A DNA stretch of 64,000 bases from Hyalella azteca (lineage: Eukaryota > Arthropoda > Malacostraca > Amphipoda > Hyalellidae), in assembly GCF_000764305.2 (NCBI RefSeq), contig NW_025933189.1, forward strand, positions 1-64,000, read 5' to 3'. The position numbers and the translations under genes were made by a program. Shown one piece after another: positions 22,316 through 35,938 of the stretch. The notes beneath the pieces were generated by a model that worked only from the letters and a program-made list of their open reading frames with translations, did no database searches and was not told the origin of the DNA. Position 1 is the first letter of the stretch, and each line of letters begins with the position of its first letter.

Positions 22316-22756
22316 TCTTTGGTCTGCGAGTTCTCAGCAGTTATTCCGGTTACAAGAAATTATGCGACTTTAAAGGTCAAACTGCAGCAAAAAGTTATTA
22401 AATAAAGTCATAATAAATCCATGGAAACATAAAATAGTAAATAACTAAAGGTATGTTCAATCAGCTTGTTGCATACAAACTTAGATTCATTGATCTATTT
22501 GCAGCATATAGATTATGATTTACTTATTTATATCTAGATTAAGATCAAAAGTTTGAGGAAATTGGATCGTGAAATTCTAACCACCCATTTTACCCGCGTT
22601 TGGACCCGTCATTCAGTATCATTCCTGGTCGATCATCGCGAGTACATGCCAGAAAATTCAATTTGCTCTGCCGGCCCCCGATGTGATTGCCGGCGTCTTT
22701 CTCTTCCGTATCACTTCCCTCCTGCCAACTTTCTTCTCAGCGATCTTTTCGTGGGG

Positions 22757-23650
22757 AATTAGAGTGGGGAACGCGATGTGAAGAAATGTGTGGGGAGAAA
22801 GAGTGAAGAACGCGATGTGAAGAAATGTGTATGGAGATAAAGTGGAGAACGCGATGTGAAGAAATGTGAAAGAAAAAGAGTGGAGAACGCGATGTGAAGA
22901 AATGTGAAAGAAAAAGAGTGGAGAACGCGATGTGAAGAAATGTGTTAGAAAAAGAGTGGAGAACGCGAAGTGAAGAAATATGTGGAGAGGAAGAGTGGAG
23001 AACGCGATGTGAAGAAATGTGTGGGGAGATAGAGTGAAGAACGCAATGTGAAGAAATGTGTGAGGAGATAGAGTGAAGAACGCAATGTGAAGAAATGTGT
23101 GAGGAGAAAGAGTGAAGAACGCGATGTGAAGAAATGTGTATGGAGATAAAGTGGAGAACGCGATGTGAAGAAATGTGAAAGAAAAAGAGTGGATAACGCG
23201 ATGTGAAGAAATGTGAAATAAAAAGAGTGGAGAACGCGATGTGAAGAAATGTGTTAGAAAAAGAGTGGAGAACGCGATGTGAAGAAATATGTGGAGAGGA
23301 AGAGTGGAGAACGCGACGTGAAGAAATGTGTGGGGAGATAGAGTGAAGAACGCAATGTGAAGAAATGTGTGAGGAGATAGAGTGAAGAACGCAATGTGAA
23401 GAAATGTGTGAGGAGAAAGAGTGAAGAACGCGATGTGAAGAAATGTGTATGGAGAAAAAGTGGAGAACGCGATGTGAAGAAATGTGAAAGAAAAAGAGTG
23501 GAGAACGCGATGTGAAGAAATGTGAAAGAAAAAGAGTGGAGAACGCGATGTGAAGAAATGTGTGAGGAGAAAGAGTGAAGAACGCGATGTGAAGAAATGT
23601 GTTGGGAGAAAGAGTGAAGAACGCGATGTGAAGAAATGTGTAGATTATGG
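22757..23650. repeat. Minisatellite, 39 bp unit, about 23 copies in a 309 bp higher-order repeat
   Basis: Each unit contains GAACGCGATGTGAAGAAATG followed by a purine-rich spacer. Variant spacers recur in fixed order: the GTATGGAGA-type spacer lies at 22829, 23138 and 23447, exactly 309 bp apart, so blocks of eight units were duplicated together. Degenerate copies continue to about 23880. The 361-residue reverse frame across the array is a repeat translation (SHRVLHSF motif) and not a credible gene. Confidence 0.94.
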
Positions 23651-23880
23651 AGAGATAGAGTGGAGTGGCGATGTTTAGGGATGTGCAGATCTTGGAAAAA
23701 TGCAATAGAGAACGCGATGTGAAGCAAGCAATGTGTAGATTATGGGGAGATGAGATGAGATTACTGAAGAAGGCGATGTAAAGCGATGTGTAGGTCATGG
23801 GGAAATAGAGTGAAGAGCGCAATGCGAAGCGATGTGTAATTAATAGGAAAATTTAGTGGATAAAGGGCGATGTGTAGTGA

Positions 23881-25825
23881 TGTGTAGCATAACAACATCT
23901 CGAGTAGAAAGGAGATAGATTTGTGGAAATTCACAACAACGGGGAATCGTGCTTCGTTTGGAGCGTAGCTACAGAATACTTAATTGGATGATGCTTGTGA
24001 ATACATGACCTGACCTCTCAAACATCAGGAGTCTCAAGTAGTCTCTGAAGTTTTTGTCAAACTAATTCAGTATAATTATAATGCAGCTAGAAGCTCAAAC
24101 TTGATTGAACACGAAATTAAAACACGGCCTACAGCCCACATAAGAATTGAACAGAATAAATGAGGCCAAGTTCTATCAATATAAGAACTTGCCCCACAAC
24201 AGACAGTCGCCGCTAGAAACCACGTTCTTGGTTTATGGTGTATGCGCTCTGGAACAATGCCCTAGGCTTATAGAAACGTGAAATCCCATTGCACTCCTGA
24301 CGAAATACCAAGATAGTGAGAGTAACCCCGTGACGCTAGCAAAGTAACCGATTCAATCAACATTCTAGACTGACCGAGGACGATAAAAGCTGATCATGGC
24401 TTGAGATTGAATGCCTTTCTTGTCAACTAGTCGTAGCGTAAGAACGGAAAAGCAAAATGCAGATTTTTTTCTCAATTACAATGAGGAACTGCCGAACAAA
24501 AAGCGTGCATCGACAACGATAAACTTTTGGCCTAAATTTGCATAAATTCAATCGAGTTGTCCCTCAGCGTTGCATCCCGGCGGCATGGCATGGGAAAACA
24601 TTTCCCACAATTTTCGCACTTGTTTTCAACTGGGAGACGCCGTCAAAATAGATCCAGTTCTGCGCCGTGTCTGAATAAAGCAGCGCCCTCTGAACATGGC
24701 ATTGTGAGGAAAATTCTTCAACTTCATGGTGCAAGTTAGGGAATATAATTTGGCAAAAAACCTGGTTTGCATCATAATGAAATAAATATAATGATTATTG
24801 ACATATAAAATAACCAGAGAATTTTCATGAAAGGGATACATCCAATGCAAATGACCTGATTTAAAAAAAAATTCCAGTGAATAGATCTCTGAGAATATAA
24901 AGAATGGAGTAAATGTGTCAGCGATACCATCCGATATTTTAACTTTAAAAAGGCCTCGGTTGTTCGATCAGCAAGGTCAGTAAATCTAAGTTGAACGGCG
25001 CAGCAATGTCAGGAAAAAAAGCACAAATAGCATCAAAACCTTGTTCAAAGCAATTGATTCTTTCTGTCAATTAAAAAAACGTGTTAAACAAAGTTTTTTA
25101 ATGCCTAATGATTTCGGTAAATTACCTCATTTTACCGTCCCTGTTCTCGTTTCGGCCGACTAAGCATTTCTTTTGGAGGAAGCCGGCTAAATCGTGAAAG
25201 AGGAAGCATTCAAAACTGCAGGATTAGGCTAGATGGATCTGAATGCCAGGAAAATGTCTTAACCGGATTAGAACGCTTTAGAGTTCCATTGAAATTAACG
25301 AAAGAACTCGTACGATTTTTGTTGAATATATCAACCTTATTCAATGAACCCTTTGAAGATCAGATTAATCGAAAATAGGTCCCATGATCTCTATCAAGGG
25401 TTGGAATTATTTGAAGCAAGATAAATTAAAGACATTTCCTGGATATTAATTATACATACAAAGGAAATGACACAACGTATGAACCGCATGAAGAGTTAAT
25501 GCACGAAATATTTTTCATTGAATATGAATATATGAAATAACTGTTCAAAATTACTGTGGAAGCGACATGATTTTCATAATTGCAACAAATAGTTCTGGCT
25601 TCGATCATCAGTGTCTCTGAATAAATCTCACATACAGTAGAATTTAACCTCGTTATCTTCCGATAAGGTAAGCAGGTAGTCGGCCTGATGACGGTCACAA
25701 GAATTAAGTTGACATTCGTCGCGAGGTTAACTGCAAGAAAATGCAGACCCTCCTGAGGAAACAATAGCCGACCTTTCCAAGATACCGACAACAGGGGCTG
25801 CCATCACGCGATGCAACCTCTGCAG
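23881..25825. other. Unique DNA, no gene seen
   Basis: Short unrecognised frames only (60 codons on the plus strand at 24557-24739 and its antisense). Confidence 0.55.
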
Positions 25826-26255
25826 ACAACTTGCACTTCTTCCACCAGCGTAATAATAGCAGAGCATGACACAACTGCACTTCTTCCACCAGCGTAATAA
25901 TAGCAGAGCATGACACAACTGCACTTCTTTCACCAGCGTAATAATAGCAGAGCATGGCACAACTTGCACTTCTTCCACCAGCGCAATAATAGCAGAGCAG
26001 GACACAACTTGCACTTCTTCCACCAGCGCAATAATAGCAGAGCATGGCACAACTTGCACTTCTTCCACCAGCGTAATAATAGCAGAGCATGGCACAACTG
26101 CACTTCTTCCACCAGCGTAATAATAGTGGAGCAGGACACAACTAGTACTTCTTTCACCAGCGTAATAATTGCAGAAAACAACTTACCCTTCTTAATCACC
26201 AGCGCAATAATAGCAGAGCAGCAAAACAGACACGACACAACCTGCACTTGTTAAG
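25826..26255. repeat. Minisatellite, 44-45 bp unit, about 9-10 copies
   Basis: Units carry CTTCTTCCACCAGCG, TAATAATAGCAGAGCATG and ACACAACTGCA or ACACAACTTGCA. The 44/45 bp length variation shifts frames between copies, which explains several overlapping open frames on both strands. Confidence 0.92.
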
Positions 26256-28761
26256 CGAGTGCGCACTTCTCGCACATAGTTGATAAACATGGAAATTTAA
26301 TAATATTAATATAAATATTTCAGTATGAAGAGCCCAAAGCCATCAGCTGGTCAGCTATAATATAATGTACGCAGAATTATGAGCAATATGTTTCTATTGC
26401 ATCATACCAAGAAATAAAGTAATATTTATTACAGAAGTCGTCTTATATCGTAAATAAATATTAGTTTTTATGTTTATATATAATATAATATATTTATTAA
26501 ATTTATATTAAATATAATATTTTTGAAACTAACTAAATCAGAAGTTCAAAGGTTCAAGAATACAAGAATTAATAGTAGAAAATACCAAACTTCACAGAGT
26601 AACTTGCACATAAACACCTATAGATAAACGGGCAAATTTACATTAAAAATCCATCAATTATAAATTTCCGGCGGATAAAAACCATAGCGTAGTTGAGGCA
26701 AGTTTTTTTATTTTATTGTATAGCGATTCCAGAATACTTAAATCTAAGGCAGCAGATTTGGATCCCGAAATCATAAAATCGTTCTTGACTTCAGGAACGC
26801 GGCATCTTTCAGCGTAATGGTGTACAGCTGAATGAGGAGGGTTAGCTCGCAGAAATCTTGAACGATGGCTTTTGCCGCGGTGTAATGTGATATAATTCTG
26901 ATATCAAAGTTACGCGAAGTAAGTCAAACGTATTCTGATACGCATTGCGTATAACTGTACTCGCAAATAAGCAGGGAACGCATTCGGATATTAATAACAT
27001 CTCTGAAGCGTAAGAAGGAACCGATTTAAAATTGTTGAGTAACAACATAAACGATTTAACATTCTGAAAATATTAAAAATCAATAAATTTATTATTAATA
27101 AAAATTTTGAAATCCCTACACTACTTTCAATGAAATTATGATGGATTTTCTTAGCTTTTTTTTTACTTCTGAATACTCAGTCAGAGAATAAACTGTATTA
27201 TAACACAGTCGAACACCAAGCTGTGTAGGACGTAACATACTAATAAATTGAAACGTTTCATGCCGTAATTCCAGCCAATTTAGGTAAAATATTGTTCAAC
27301 TCAATTACCACCAAAATTATTCTACAAGCATCAGACCAACCAAACGCACAATTAAGAGTATCAAGGACTAGCGCGGCACAATTACTTGCATAGTTTCGTT
27401 AGTCAACGACAACAACAATTATAATATTAATAATAATAGGACCCCGGCGAAATTAACGCTTATGAGCGGGCAGGTATACGTCTAATTAAAGGTGTTGAGA
27501 TTCGGGAGAAGCCGTGTTCCCTTCCTTAATAAAATTGAGGACGAAATTGATAAATTACCTAGTGTATGAGTGGCTAAAAATAAATTTTTAAATTCGATAA
27601 TCTCGTTTCCTTGTCACTGAACACAAGATCTAGCATCATTTTCATTGTATTCGGCGTGCTTAGTATCTATTGAAAGTATATTTCAGAATTTGCGCTTATT
27701 GGAGATTTTTTGCCAGTTGCCAAATTTGTTGAGAACTTAGATAGCAGAAAAACTTATAATGTGTCACACAGAGTTGAAAGGCCACTGACAAAATTTAATT
27801 TCAAAAAACACTTTATTTCGATCACTACATTTCATTGGTTGATTTTTGAAAATTCTAAGTTGGACAGTATTCATCTGTATGGCTACATTCTCAATACGTA
27901 GCTCTGAATGTACGTATGAATATTCATCTGAATCTGTATATTCATCTGCATGACGGCATTTTGAATCATAAATATTATTCTGAATAATAATAAATAACTC
28001 TAGTTTTTTATTTATTTATGAAGCAGTGATTGTGATACTCGATTGTGGACTTCCAATCTACGGATAAAAAAATAATCGAATTACTTATTAATCGAAAAAT
28101 CATTTAAATAAATCGAAAAACATTAAATTATAATTATTCATTATAGAAATTAATCGAAATTTTTTAATTATAAAAATTAATAGACAAATTATTGAATCAA
28201 TTTATCCCGGTCATTTGTTACATTTTTAAAATACTTTCATACGGAACAACTTCCTTTGTTTTACAAGGATTAATACATAATTGCCAAAAAACTGTAGCCA
28301 GTATTACAGTATTCTTAAGTCCAAAGTAATCCGATAAATTTTATTTTTCAAATGCTATTAATTCCTATGAAGCCTACTTTTAATTACCCAGATATTTTAA
28401 CATATATTGAAAAAACACGGTCACAGGTACCCGGTGCAACCCAAGAGGAACCCGCTGCACTAGACGCCGGCATAAAAGTCGGAATTTTCATGGTCATTGC
28501 TGTTGACTGAGCTCGAGCTTCACTACACTGAACATTTCAATTTACATCATTTCAATGTATTTAAAAATGCAGTACTTACTTCAATTCTACTTTTACAGTC
28601 ATGATTTGACTTCGTTAAAAAACAAACCACTTCAAATAGATTTCGACTTTGCACCCCTCGATTCTCTAATAATAAGTGATATAATTTAATATTTTTCATT
28701 TTTTAAATGATAATATTAATAATTACTGACTAGCAGAGATGTCGGCGGTATAACGAAGACG
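26256..28761. other. AT-rich unique DNA, no gene seen
   Basis: Very AT-rich tracts occur at 26435-26530 and around 28080-28200, the latter with repeated AATCGAAAAA. No frame above 70 codons is credible. Confidence 0.6.
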
Positions 28762-28905
28762 GTCGCCCTGCGGGTTAATGGTGGTTAATCGACGGTCGGC
28801 ATGCGGGGTAATGGTGGTTAATCGACGGTCGGCCTGCGGGGTAATGGTGGTTAATCGACGGTCGGCATGCGGGGTAATGGTGGTTAATCGACGATTGGTC
28901 GGCGG
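28762..28905. repeat. Minisatellite, 33 bp unit, 4 copies
   Basis: Units consist of GGTAATGGTGGTTAATCGAC followed by GGTCGGCATGCGG or GGTCGGCCTGCGG. The last copy decays into GATTGGTCGGCGGGTATG. Confidence 0.9.
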
Positions 28906-29452
28906 GTATGTCGTTGGGTGGTTAGGGGGTAATGATAAATTGACGACGTCTGCTCAGCGGTTATCACGATTATTGGCCAGCGGTTGTAATGATGCATGGA
29001 CAACAGTCGGCTGCCGGTTATGACAATAATTGCACAATTGTTGGGCAAAAGTACTGTCCAATTTTACACGTGAGAAAATTTTATGCTAGAAATTTATTCA
29101 ATAAATTACATGTAAGATGTTTAAGATCAGCCTTCTTCACTCTTAAGTCCAGTATAAGAGAAATGGTTACGATAAATTCCAGTAATTGGATATAGATCAT
29201 GAATATTTGTGGTACCAGGTTTGTGCCAGAGAGCGCTTGTTTTACTCGAACAATTATCAAACAGAGAATTTCTAGATAAATAAATAGATATATACCTTAT
29301 TTGTATATGTACTTCCACGCGTTAAGTCGCGGCCTACAAAGTTTATGCTCCCTGCGCGGGATATTCTAGCAACTTTTACTGCAGCTTTTAAGCGATCAAA
29401 CAAGCGAGTTGCTGCTGACGCTGCTCCTAGCAAGCAGCATTCTATCATCCCG

Positions 29453-29521
29453 GTAAAAATTTACAGACGTGTCAGCTTCTGATTTGGAGTACCAGAAGCT
29501 GGAGCGACTCTAAATTTTGTT
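29453..29521. repeat. 69 bp hairpin-bearing dispersed repeat, copy 1
   Basis: The core is CAGCTTCTG, an 11-base loop (ATTTGGAGTAC), then CAGAAGCTG: a perfect 9 bp stem at 29473-29501. Outside it AAAATTTA and TAAATTTT pair again. A near-identical copy lies at 42762-42828. This copy is bracketed by direct repeats at 29437-29453 and 29524-29540 (GCATTCTATCATCCCGG against GCATTTTATCATCCGGG, 15 of 17 equal). Confidence 0.7.
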
Positions 29522-29540
29522 CGGCATTTTATCATCCGGG

Positions 29541-31261
29541 CTCAATAAATTCCGCAGGTGCAATGAGATCGAGACTGCAGAAAACCTTTCACGGCTGAGA
29601 GAGTTTGTTAAAATTTTCGAATCGGCTGAGATTAACTATAGTAATTAAATTGATCGTTATCGTTTTTTTTGGTTGGTGATAACAAATAGAGCAGATTATA
29701 GCTATTACCTTGAAGCCGCTGTTTACCGCAAAATGTCGATTAATTTTAACCCAAACTAAAGAATTGCTATTATTTTAACAAAACAATTGCAAAAACCAAG
29801 ATTTGAATTTGAAAGAAGGTAAAGAAAGAAAGACCCATTGAATTTGGTTCATATTAATGTCATTAGCACTTCCGAAGGCAGATTCAAGAATATAAGGAAA
29901 CCGAAATCTTATGCGCCAGTACTAATAAGCATGACCAGCTTACAAATTTATTCACTTTTTATTATAGTTTAATCTTTATTTGACGTTTCGCTTTATCATC
30001 TTACACATTATGTTTCAAAATGTTGTACCCTGAGTCGATGATGATGTTGTACCCTGGTCAAATGATTTTATTCTAGCAGGTCAGCCCGGGAGCGATGAAA
30101 GCAGAAATTGTAGAATCTTGTATCCCGAACCTCGTTAATAGCAGAAAAATTAATGTGTACTAATTAAAGAAACCCTCCGTTTTGCATACAAACCAAACAC
30201 CCATTTAACGTACAAAATTTATCTACTCTCTATGACTCTCTAACTTTAACGTACAAAATTTATCTATGACTCTCGTTTGAAAATAATAAAAAATTTTACG
30301 TCGCTTAAACTGGATTTATGTGTACCGATTCCAAAATCATATTGCAAGTTTTGATCCAATCCTTTTCTTCCAGTTTTGCAAAGTAATATCGCAACACGAA
30401 AAGTGTGTAAAAATTCTAAATATTTGCAGCCGGGTTTCAACGACGCTTACTATGTAACTAACAAATATATATGATTGTGTTAAGGTACGTGATAACTTTC
30501 ACTTTATAGAACTATCTATAAATGATATCTTGCAATAAATAGAAAAAAGCGTTTATTTTAGCATTCGAGCTACTACTTATTTTTATGTGATCTTATTGTG
30601 ATGCTCCAGCGTGATTGACATGGGGTGTAATATACGACAGATTATTGCTGGTGACGGTCAGAGGTTTGATAACTTAGCCTGTAACACAAATCATGGTCGT
30701 AGGGAAAATTTTAAGCCGAAATTTTGACCTATCGTACATGTTCATTTACCCGTTAAAGATCACTCAATACAGCCCCAAAATGACATCGCCTGCGTAGTGT
30801 CAAGTCCCGACACCGTTAGTACTGGCAATGGCACCGCAAAAACCATGAGGTTAATAGGTAAACAATAGCTCACAGAACGTCGCCAAATCATGAAGCTCAA
30901 TCGAACATGAATCTCTCCTGAACTCCAGATACATAAAAATGGCTTCACTGTGTTAAAATCGACACAGGAATTTCTGCAGCCACTCTATGACCAACGCTGG
31001 ACTACCGACCCAATTTGGCATAGGTTTCAATAAGGGACGAACCGCCTTAATTCGATGTCGAGAGAACTGCAGCGTCGGCAATTAGTCTGTTCAGCCAATA
31101 TATTAGACCGCGTCCAGCATCACATTCAGCCGGCCTGTTCCTCTAGCAATTATAACCTATAACGTATAAATTAATCTACGATTCCTAGGAATTAGCAATC
31201 CACAGCTAAATATATTATAATGTCACAATGACTGAGATGACACTCCGAACGCACAATGGTG
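29541..31261. other. AT-rich unique DNA, no gene seen
   Basis: Apart from a small duplication (TTTAACGTACAAAATTTATC twice near 30205-30265) nothing is recognisable. Confidence 0.55.
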
Positions 31262-31735
31262 ATATATCATTTTTATTTGATTTGTTCTTGACATGAATTC
31301 AGAAATGGCATTCATTGCATCATTTTTATTTGATTTGTTCTAGACATGAATTCAGAAATGACATGCCTTGGATCACTTTTATTTGATTTGTTCTAGACAT
31401 AAATTCAGAAATGGCATGAATTGGATCATTTTCATTTGATTTATTCTAGACATGAATTCAGAAATGCCATGCCCTGGATCATTTTTATCTGATTTGTTCT
31501 AGACATAAATTCAGAAATGACATGCCTTGGACCATTTTCATTTGATTTATTCTAGACATGAATTCAGAAATGGTATTTGACATTTGATTTCTTCTAGACA
31601 TGAATTGAGAAATGACATGCCTTGCATCATATATATTTGACTTGTTCTAGACATAAATTCAGAAATGACATGCCTTGGATCATATATATTTGACTTGTTC
31701 TAGACATAAATTCAGAAATGACATGCATTGACTTC
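31262..31735. repeat. Minisatellite, about 53 bp unit, about 9 copies
   Basis: Copies share TTTATTTGATTTGTTCTAGA, CATGAATTCAGAAATG and ACATGCCTTGGATCA. One copy near 31570 is shortened. Many copies contain a GAATTC. Confidence 0.9.
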
Positions 31736-34700
31736 GAAATGAAATCGGCACGAGCCTTCGAGGAGTCGACCGTATGCAGAACAGCGAACAGTGTAGCAAG
31801 ACGAGCCTTGCTGAGCGGCGAGCCATGATAGACACGAGCAATAATATTTCCGGAAATTTCAAAAATGATTCAAAATATATAAAAGCGAATATTTAAATAC
31901 TAATAAATTGATGTACACATTGTAAACTTTCAACTAATCTTACAAATATTTGAAAAATTTGTCCGAAGATTGACCATTTGCCAGAAATATTGGAATAACA
32001 CATTTAGAAATTTACAGTTAACCACTAGTGTTACTTTAATCTAATTAGTTCCTCGAATTGTTCGAGTTCTCTTCAATTTATTAATTCGTATGTAAGTCGC
32101 AAGCATCAAACTATTGCGAATCAATAGTACTGTGTAACATTATTTTAATTATTATGTTAATAATTAATTTTTATTATTATTATTAATTATTATAATTATT
32201 ACAAGCGTAACATTAATTAATTGTAACTGTGCAGATTTCGGGCAAAAGAAGCAGTGCCATCACCAACGCATTTGCTTAATAAAGGCTTATCACGCTAATA
32301 TGTAAAAGAAATCAGATTTGCTTAGTATAAAAAACGTTCATAGACTAGCAAAATTTTCATAAAACATCACATAGCAATAAAGTATATTGAACAGGATAAG
32401 GATACTGCTACACTCAACGTATTGAAAATTACTGATTATTTCAACCATTCCTCATGCGCAATAGAAAAGCCGGTAACAAAATTTTGAGTAAACAACTATC
32501 TTCTACGACGGCGAAAATAATAAATCAATGGGTTAATATAATGTTAAGGATTACGCTTGCTGTGACACATTCAACAATATCAATCAGTCCAGGTACAAAT
32601 TCAGCAGTTTACAGTAATTGCAATGTGCCTGTGAGGTATAGCAGAAACGCTTGTATGAACTAATCTTAGCCTGTTCATCTGGCTATTTAGCTTTAATGAC
32701 ATCCGATTATACTGGTCGTTCAACTCATTAAGCGGGAAGTCTTGCACTTTTAAATTGATGATGGAGCTGATCTTATAAACATTTACATACATTGAAATAA
32801 TTGACAGAGATGGTCTTTTTATTTATTATTCAATACCTGGTTGATTTAAGATTTAAGCAAATCAATGATATAAATACTAGCAAGGAATTTTTCATGAAAA
32901 AACTTCGTCGTTCGGCCGGCGTATAGTTCCGTCTGTACGCAACTAATACAGCGAGCTTGGGAACCATGCAAACGTATTAATCTGCGTACAGGCTTAAGCA
33001 AAACTCAGAAGCTTAATTTTGTTACAAGTGCTGCGTTGCAGCCCATATTTTGTGATCGATACACCTTCTGTCAAAAATAACACCGTTTTAGGGTGATCGC
33101 TGCAATTTAAATTTAAAAAACATTCATTAGGTTTACGATTATCTTAAACTAAGTATAAGGTGATTAAAAATTTAAATTAAAACTTTCATTCGGTTTATGA
33201 TTATCTTAAACTAAGAAAGTTTAACTAACAAACACTATAACTAACGCTCTAGCTTTGATGCATTAATTTTCGGTTCAACAGATATTGCTAGACTTCTTTA
33301 CATTTAAATTTCATAAATTGCCTGGCACCACTCGCAGCGATTTTGAGATATTTTGGTCATACGGGTTGGAGATGCCCTTTAGAAGACTCCAAATTGCAGG
33401 TCGTGCGGCTAAATCTCTTCAGTCTTTTTCAGCATCTCTTACAGTGAACAACTCTTCGGCGGCAGTCGATTTTCGCGAGACTATCCTAGACGGCCATGAT
33501 AAGAGTTAGGTTACTGATTCTTCGTTGCATGTGGAGCGGAGTAATGAGGTCCTTAGTTTATCACGTCCGTATACATGATCTCCGGAGCCTCGATCGGATC
33601 GCACGCCTTACCCAGCCTTGCGTTAGAGCTTCCGCCTCACCCGAGGCGTAATGCTAGTATTGAGACTGCGGCAAAGTTAAAAGATATCTTCAGGAAACTG
33701 AACTGTGTTGCATTGCCATCTCTGACCCTCAAGCTATTAACTTTCGTTAGCTTCTGCACACACATCGTCATGGCAGGATGCTCGAGGTTTAGGCAGCGAT
33801 GCAACTCTTTTGCAACCATTGTGTAGTTAAAGCTACAAATTATGTGTAACCTATTGTGTTGCGAATGGTGCTAATTCGGCGTAAATATGAACAACTACGA
33901 CATAAATGACAGCAACAACAGAAAACAATAAGAAATATTCTTTGTATTAGCTCAATTATTTGTTTTCTACTCTACACTATAAGTCATCCCCGGATCTTAA
34001 TCTTGTAGCACACGTACAATCGATAAATTATCATGTAATAATTTCCTTTACTAAGATAAGATATAATATATTGGAAAGTAGGACGTCAAAAAATTTGTTT
34101 TAAAAACGGATGAGTTAATAGCAACAGAAATAATACTCCCACGTAAACAGAAATAAACTAGAGAACCACATGAAGCTCGTAACGATGCGCTTGTTCGCTC
34201 AAGGATCATCACTCATTGTAGCTAATGCAAGATTCATGTCCAGGAAGCAAAGGGTTAAACCAAATGCTTATCAGGTACGCGGAGCTCGGCTATTTCCAGA
34301 CACAGCAACTCAAATTAGTTCTAAAAATAACCAAAGAAGTCACGCAATATTGATTGGGACCATCCGGCACCCCTAGAACTTACTTACTTCGCAAAACTCA
34401 CCTGACTTTGGAATTTAGATGAAACGGAATAATTATTGTACTGCATCGCTCTGGATCTTTTTTTGAAGGTAATACAGAATTATCTCCTTACACCTGTTTC
34501 CTTATTCGTATTTCACGTCCTTGCTAAGAGACTTCGATCAGCCGCTACAATTATCGTCGTTTGTTGAGCCTGTCACAAGGTTTCATGGAAATGTACTGTA
34601 ACTTGGTCCTTTTCATTTGCCATGCAAAATAACGAAATGGAAATGGTGAAATATACATGGTTCTTGTGCGTGTGCATTTCATTTTATTCTGAGTTTGATA

Positions 34701-35689
34701 AATTTATACGTATGCATTCATAGGATATGGAAATTAATTTTTGTTGATTTCGAGAATGCCTTCATATCGGATGGCCTTGAATCCCTGTTCAGAATCTCGA
34801 GTTTGGAACTGCGGTTTGGAATTAAGTATCGAAATTTATCTCTGTTTCTGCAAAGGTGAAAATCTTCTTCTTCTGATGGTCATTCTGAAAACTTGATTGT
34901 TATCGCAGGGCTGCAAGCACATATTTTATGTATTTCAACTACTATTTGTAACATATGAAAATACAAATCGACGATACGATCTTTCCACTTCACATTCATT
35001 TTTTTTTAATAAAACAAAAGCAGTTGCTATTTTGTTGGAGATTTTTCGTGATAGTATAATGACGAATTAATGAAGAAACAACTGATCAAAATTCTGGACA
35101 ATATTCTTGAACTATGTTAAATAATGAGTCAAAAATATAAAAAATAAAATTTGAAGTTTGACGTTGAATTTACATAATTATCTTACCATTTTACATAATT
35201 GTGGTATTCTTGCCTTCTATATACACTCCACTGAAACCCCTTTTTCATACAGTCGATTGAAAACCGGTCAATAAGGATGGTTTGATCCAAATGAATGATT
35301 GAAATTATTAGTTTTGGGTAAAGTTCAAAGCACAGCTGCTATCAGAACCTTACTGTAAATCATAGCCTGATAAGCGTCGGCTGATGCTCACTGTTTCGTC
35401 GGTCAAAGCGCTTCAGATTTATAATTGCACCTTAAATCAAATAACTAATCTGAAATCTGAAGACGTCTACGTACGCAACGGCAGCATAGCACGATTGCAG
35501 GCAAATCGAAACTATGTATTGAGAAGCTTACTCTCTAAGATGGGTCATATTAATGCCGATTATAAACATTGTTTTGTGCGAATTTAGAGCCACGAAAAAT
35601 TCTCTCGTCTCTATACAGCAGGACAACGTATAGGTCGAAAGAAACTCAAGGGCAAGATTAGTGGGACGAGAACTAGAATGATTCAATTT
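31736..35689. other. Long unique stretch, no gene seen
   Basis: Several frames of 60-83 codons (for example 33285-33509, 33575-33826, 35384-35587) have balanced composition but no recognised motif or convincing splice sites. An ATT-rich tract lies at 32145-32220. Confidence 0.5.
33092..33220. repeat. Diverged tandem duplication, about 65 bp unit
   Basis: GGTTTACGATTATCTTAAAC and GGTTTATGATTATCTTAAAC end the two copies, each preceded by TTTAAATTTAAAAAACATTC or a diverged relative. Confidence 0.75.
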
Positions 35690-35850
35690 TGTCTGATGCC
35701 ATGTATCGATGTGCTACTTACCGATGCCAAAATTCACCGATGTACTATCTACCGATGCCGAAATATGCCGATTTGCTATTTACCGATGCCAAAATTTGCT
35801 GATGTGCTATTTACCGATGCCAAAATTACGGATGTGCCATTTTCACACGA
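35690..35850. repeat. Minisatellite, about 32 bp unit, 5 copies
   Basis: CTATTTACCGATGCCAAAAT recurs with TTGCTGATGTG or CACCGATGTA between copies. Both ends are degenerate. Confidence 0.85.
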
Positions 35851-35938
35851 GACTTGTCGTAGACGATGTATTTGGCTGCTTCTGGAGATTTCATTAAAAA
35901 TAGGCTTCTATTTGTTTGAACTCAACTATAATATTTGA

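Noticed and set aside
22737..23822. 361-codon minus-strand frame
   Set aside because: It follows the 39 bp repeat exactly and a second frame is also open. The apparent length comes from the period.
35384..35587. Possible leucine-rich-repeat-like exon (VKALQIYNCTLNQI)
   Set aside because: One weak motif only, with no second repeat and no convincing splice sites.
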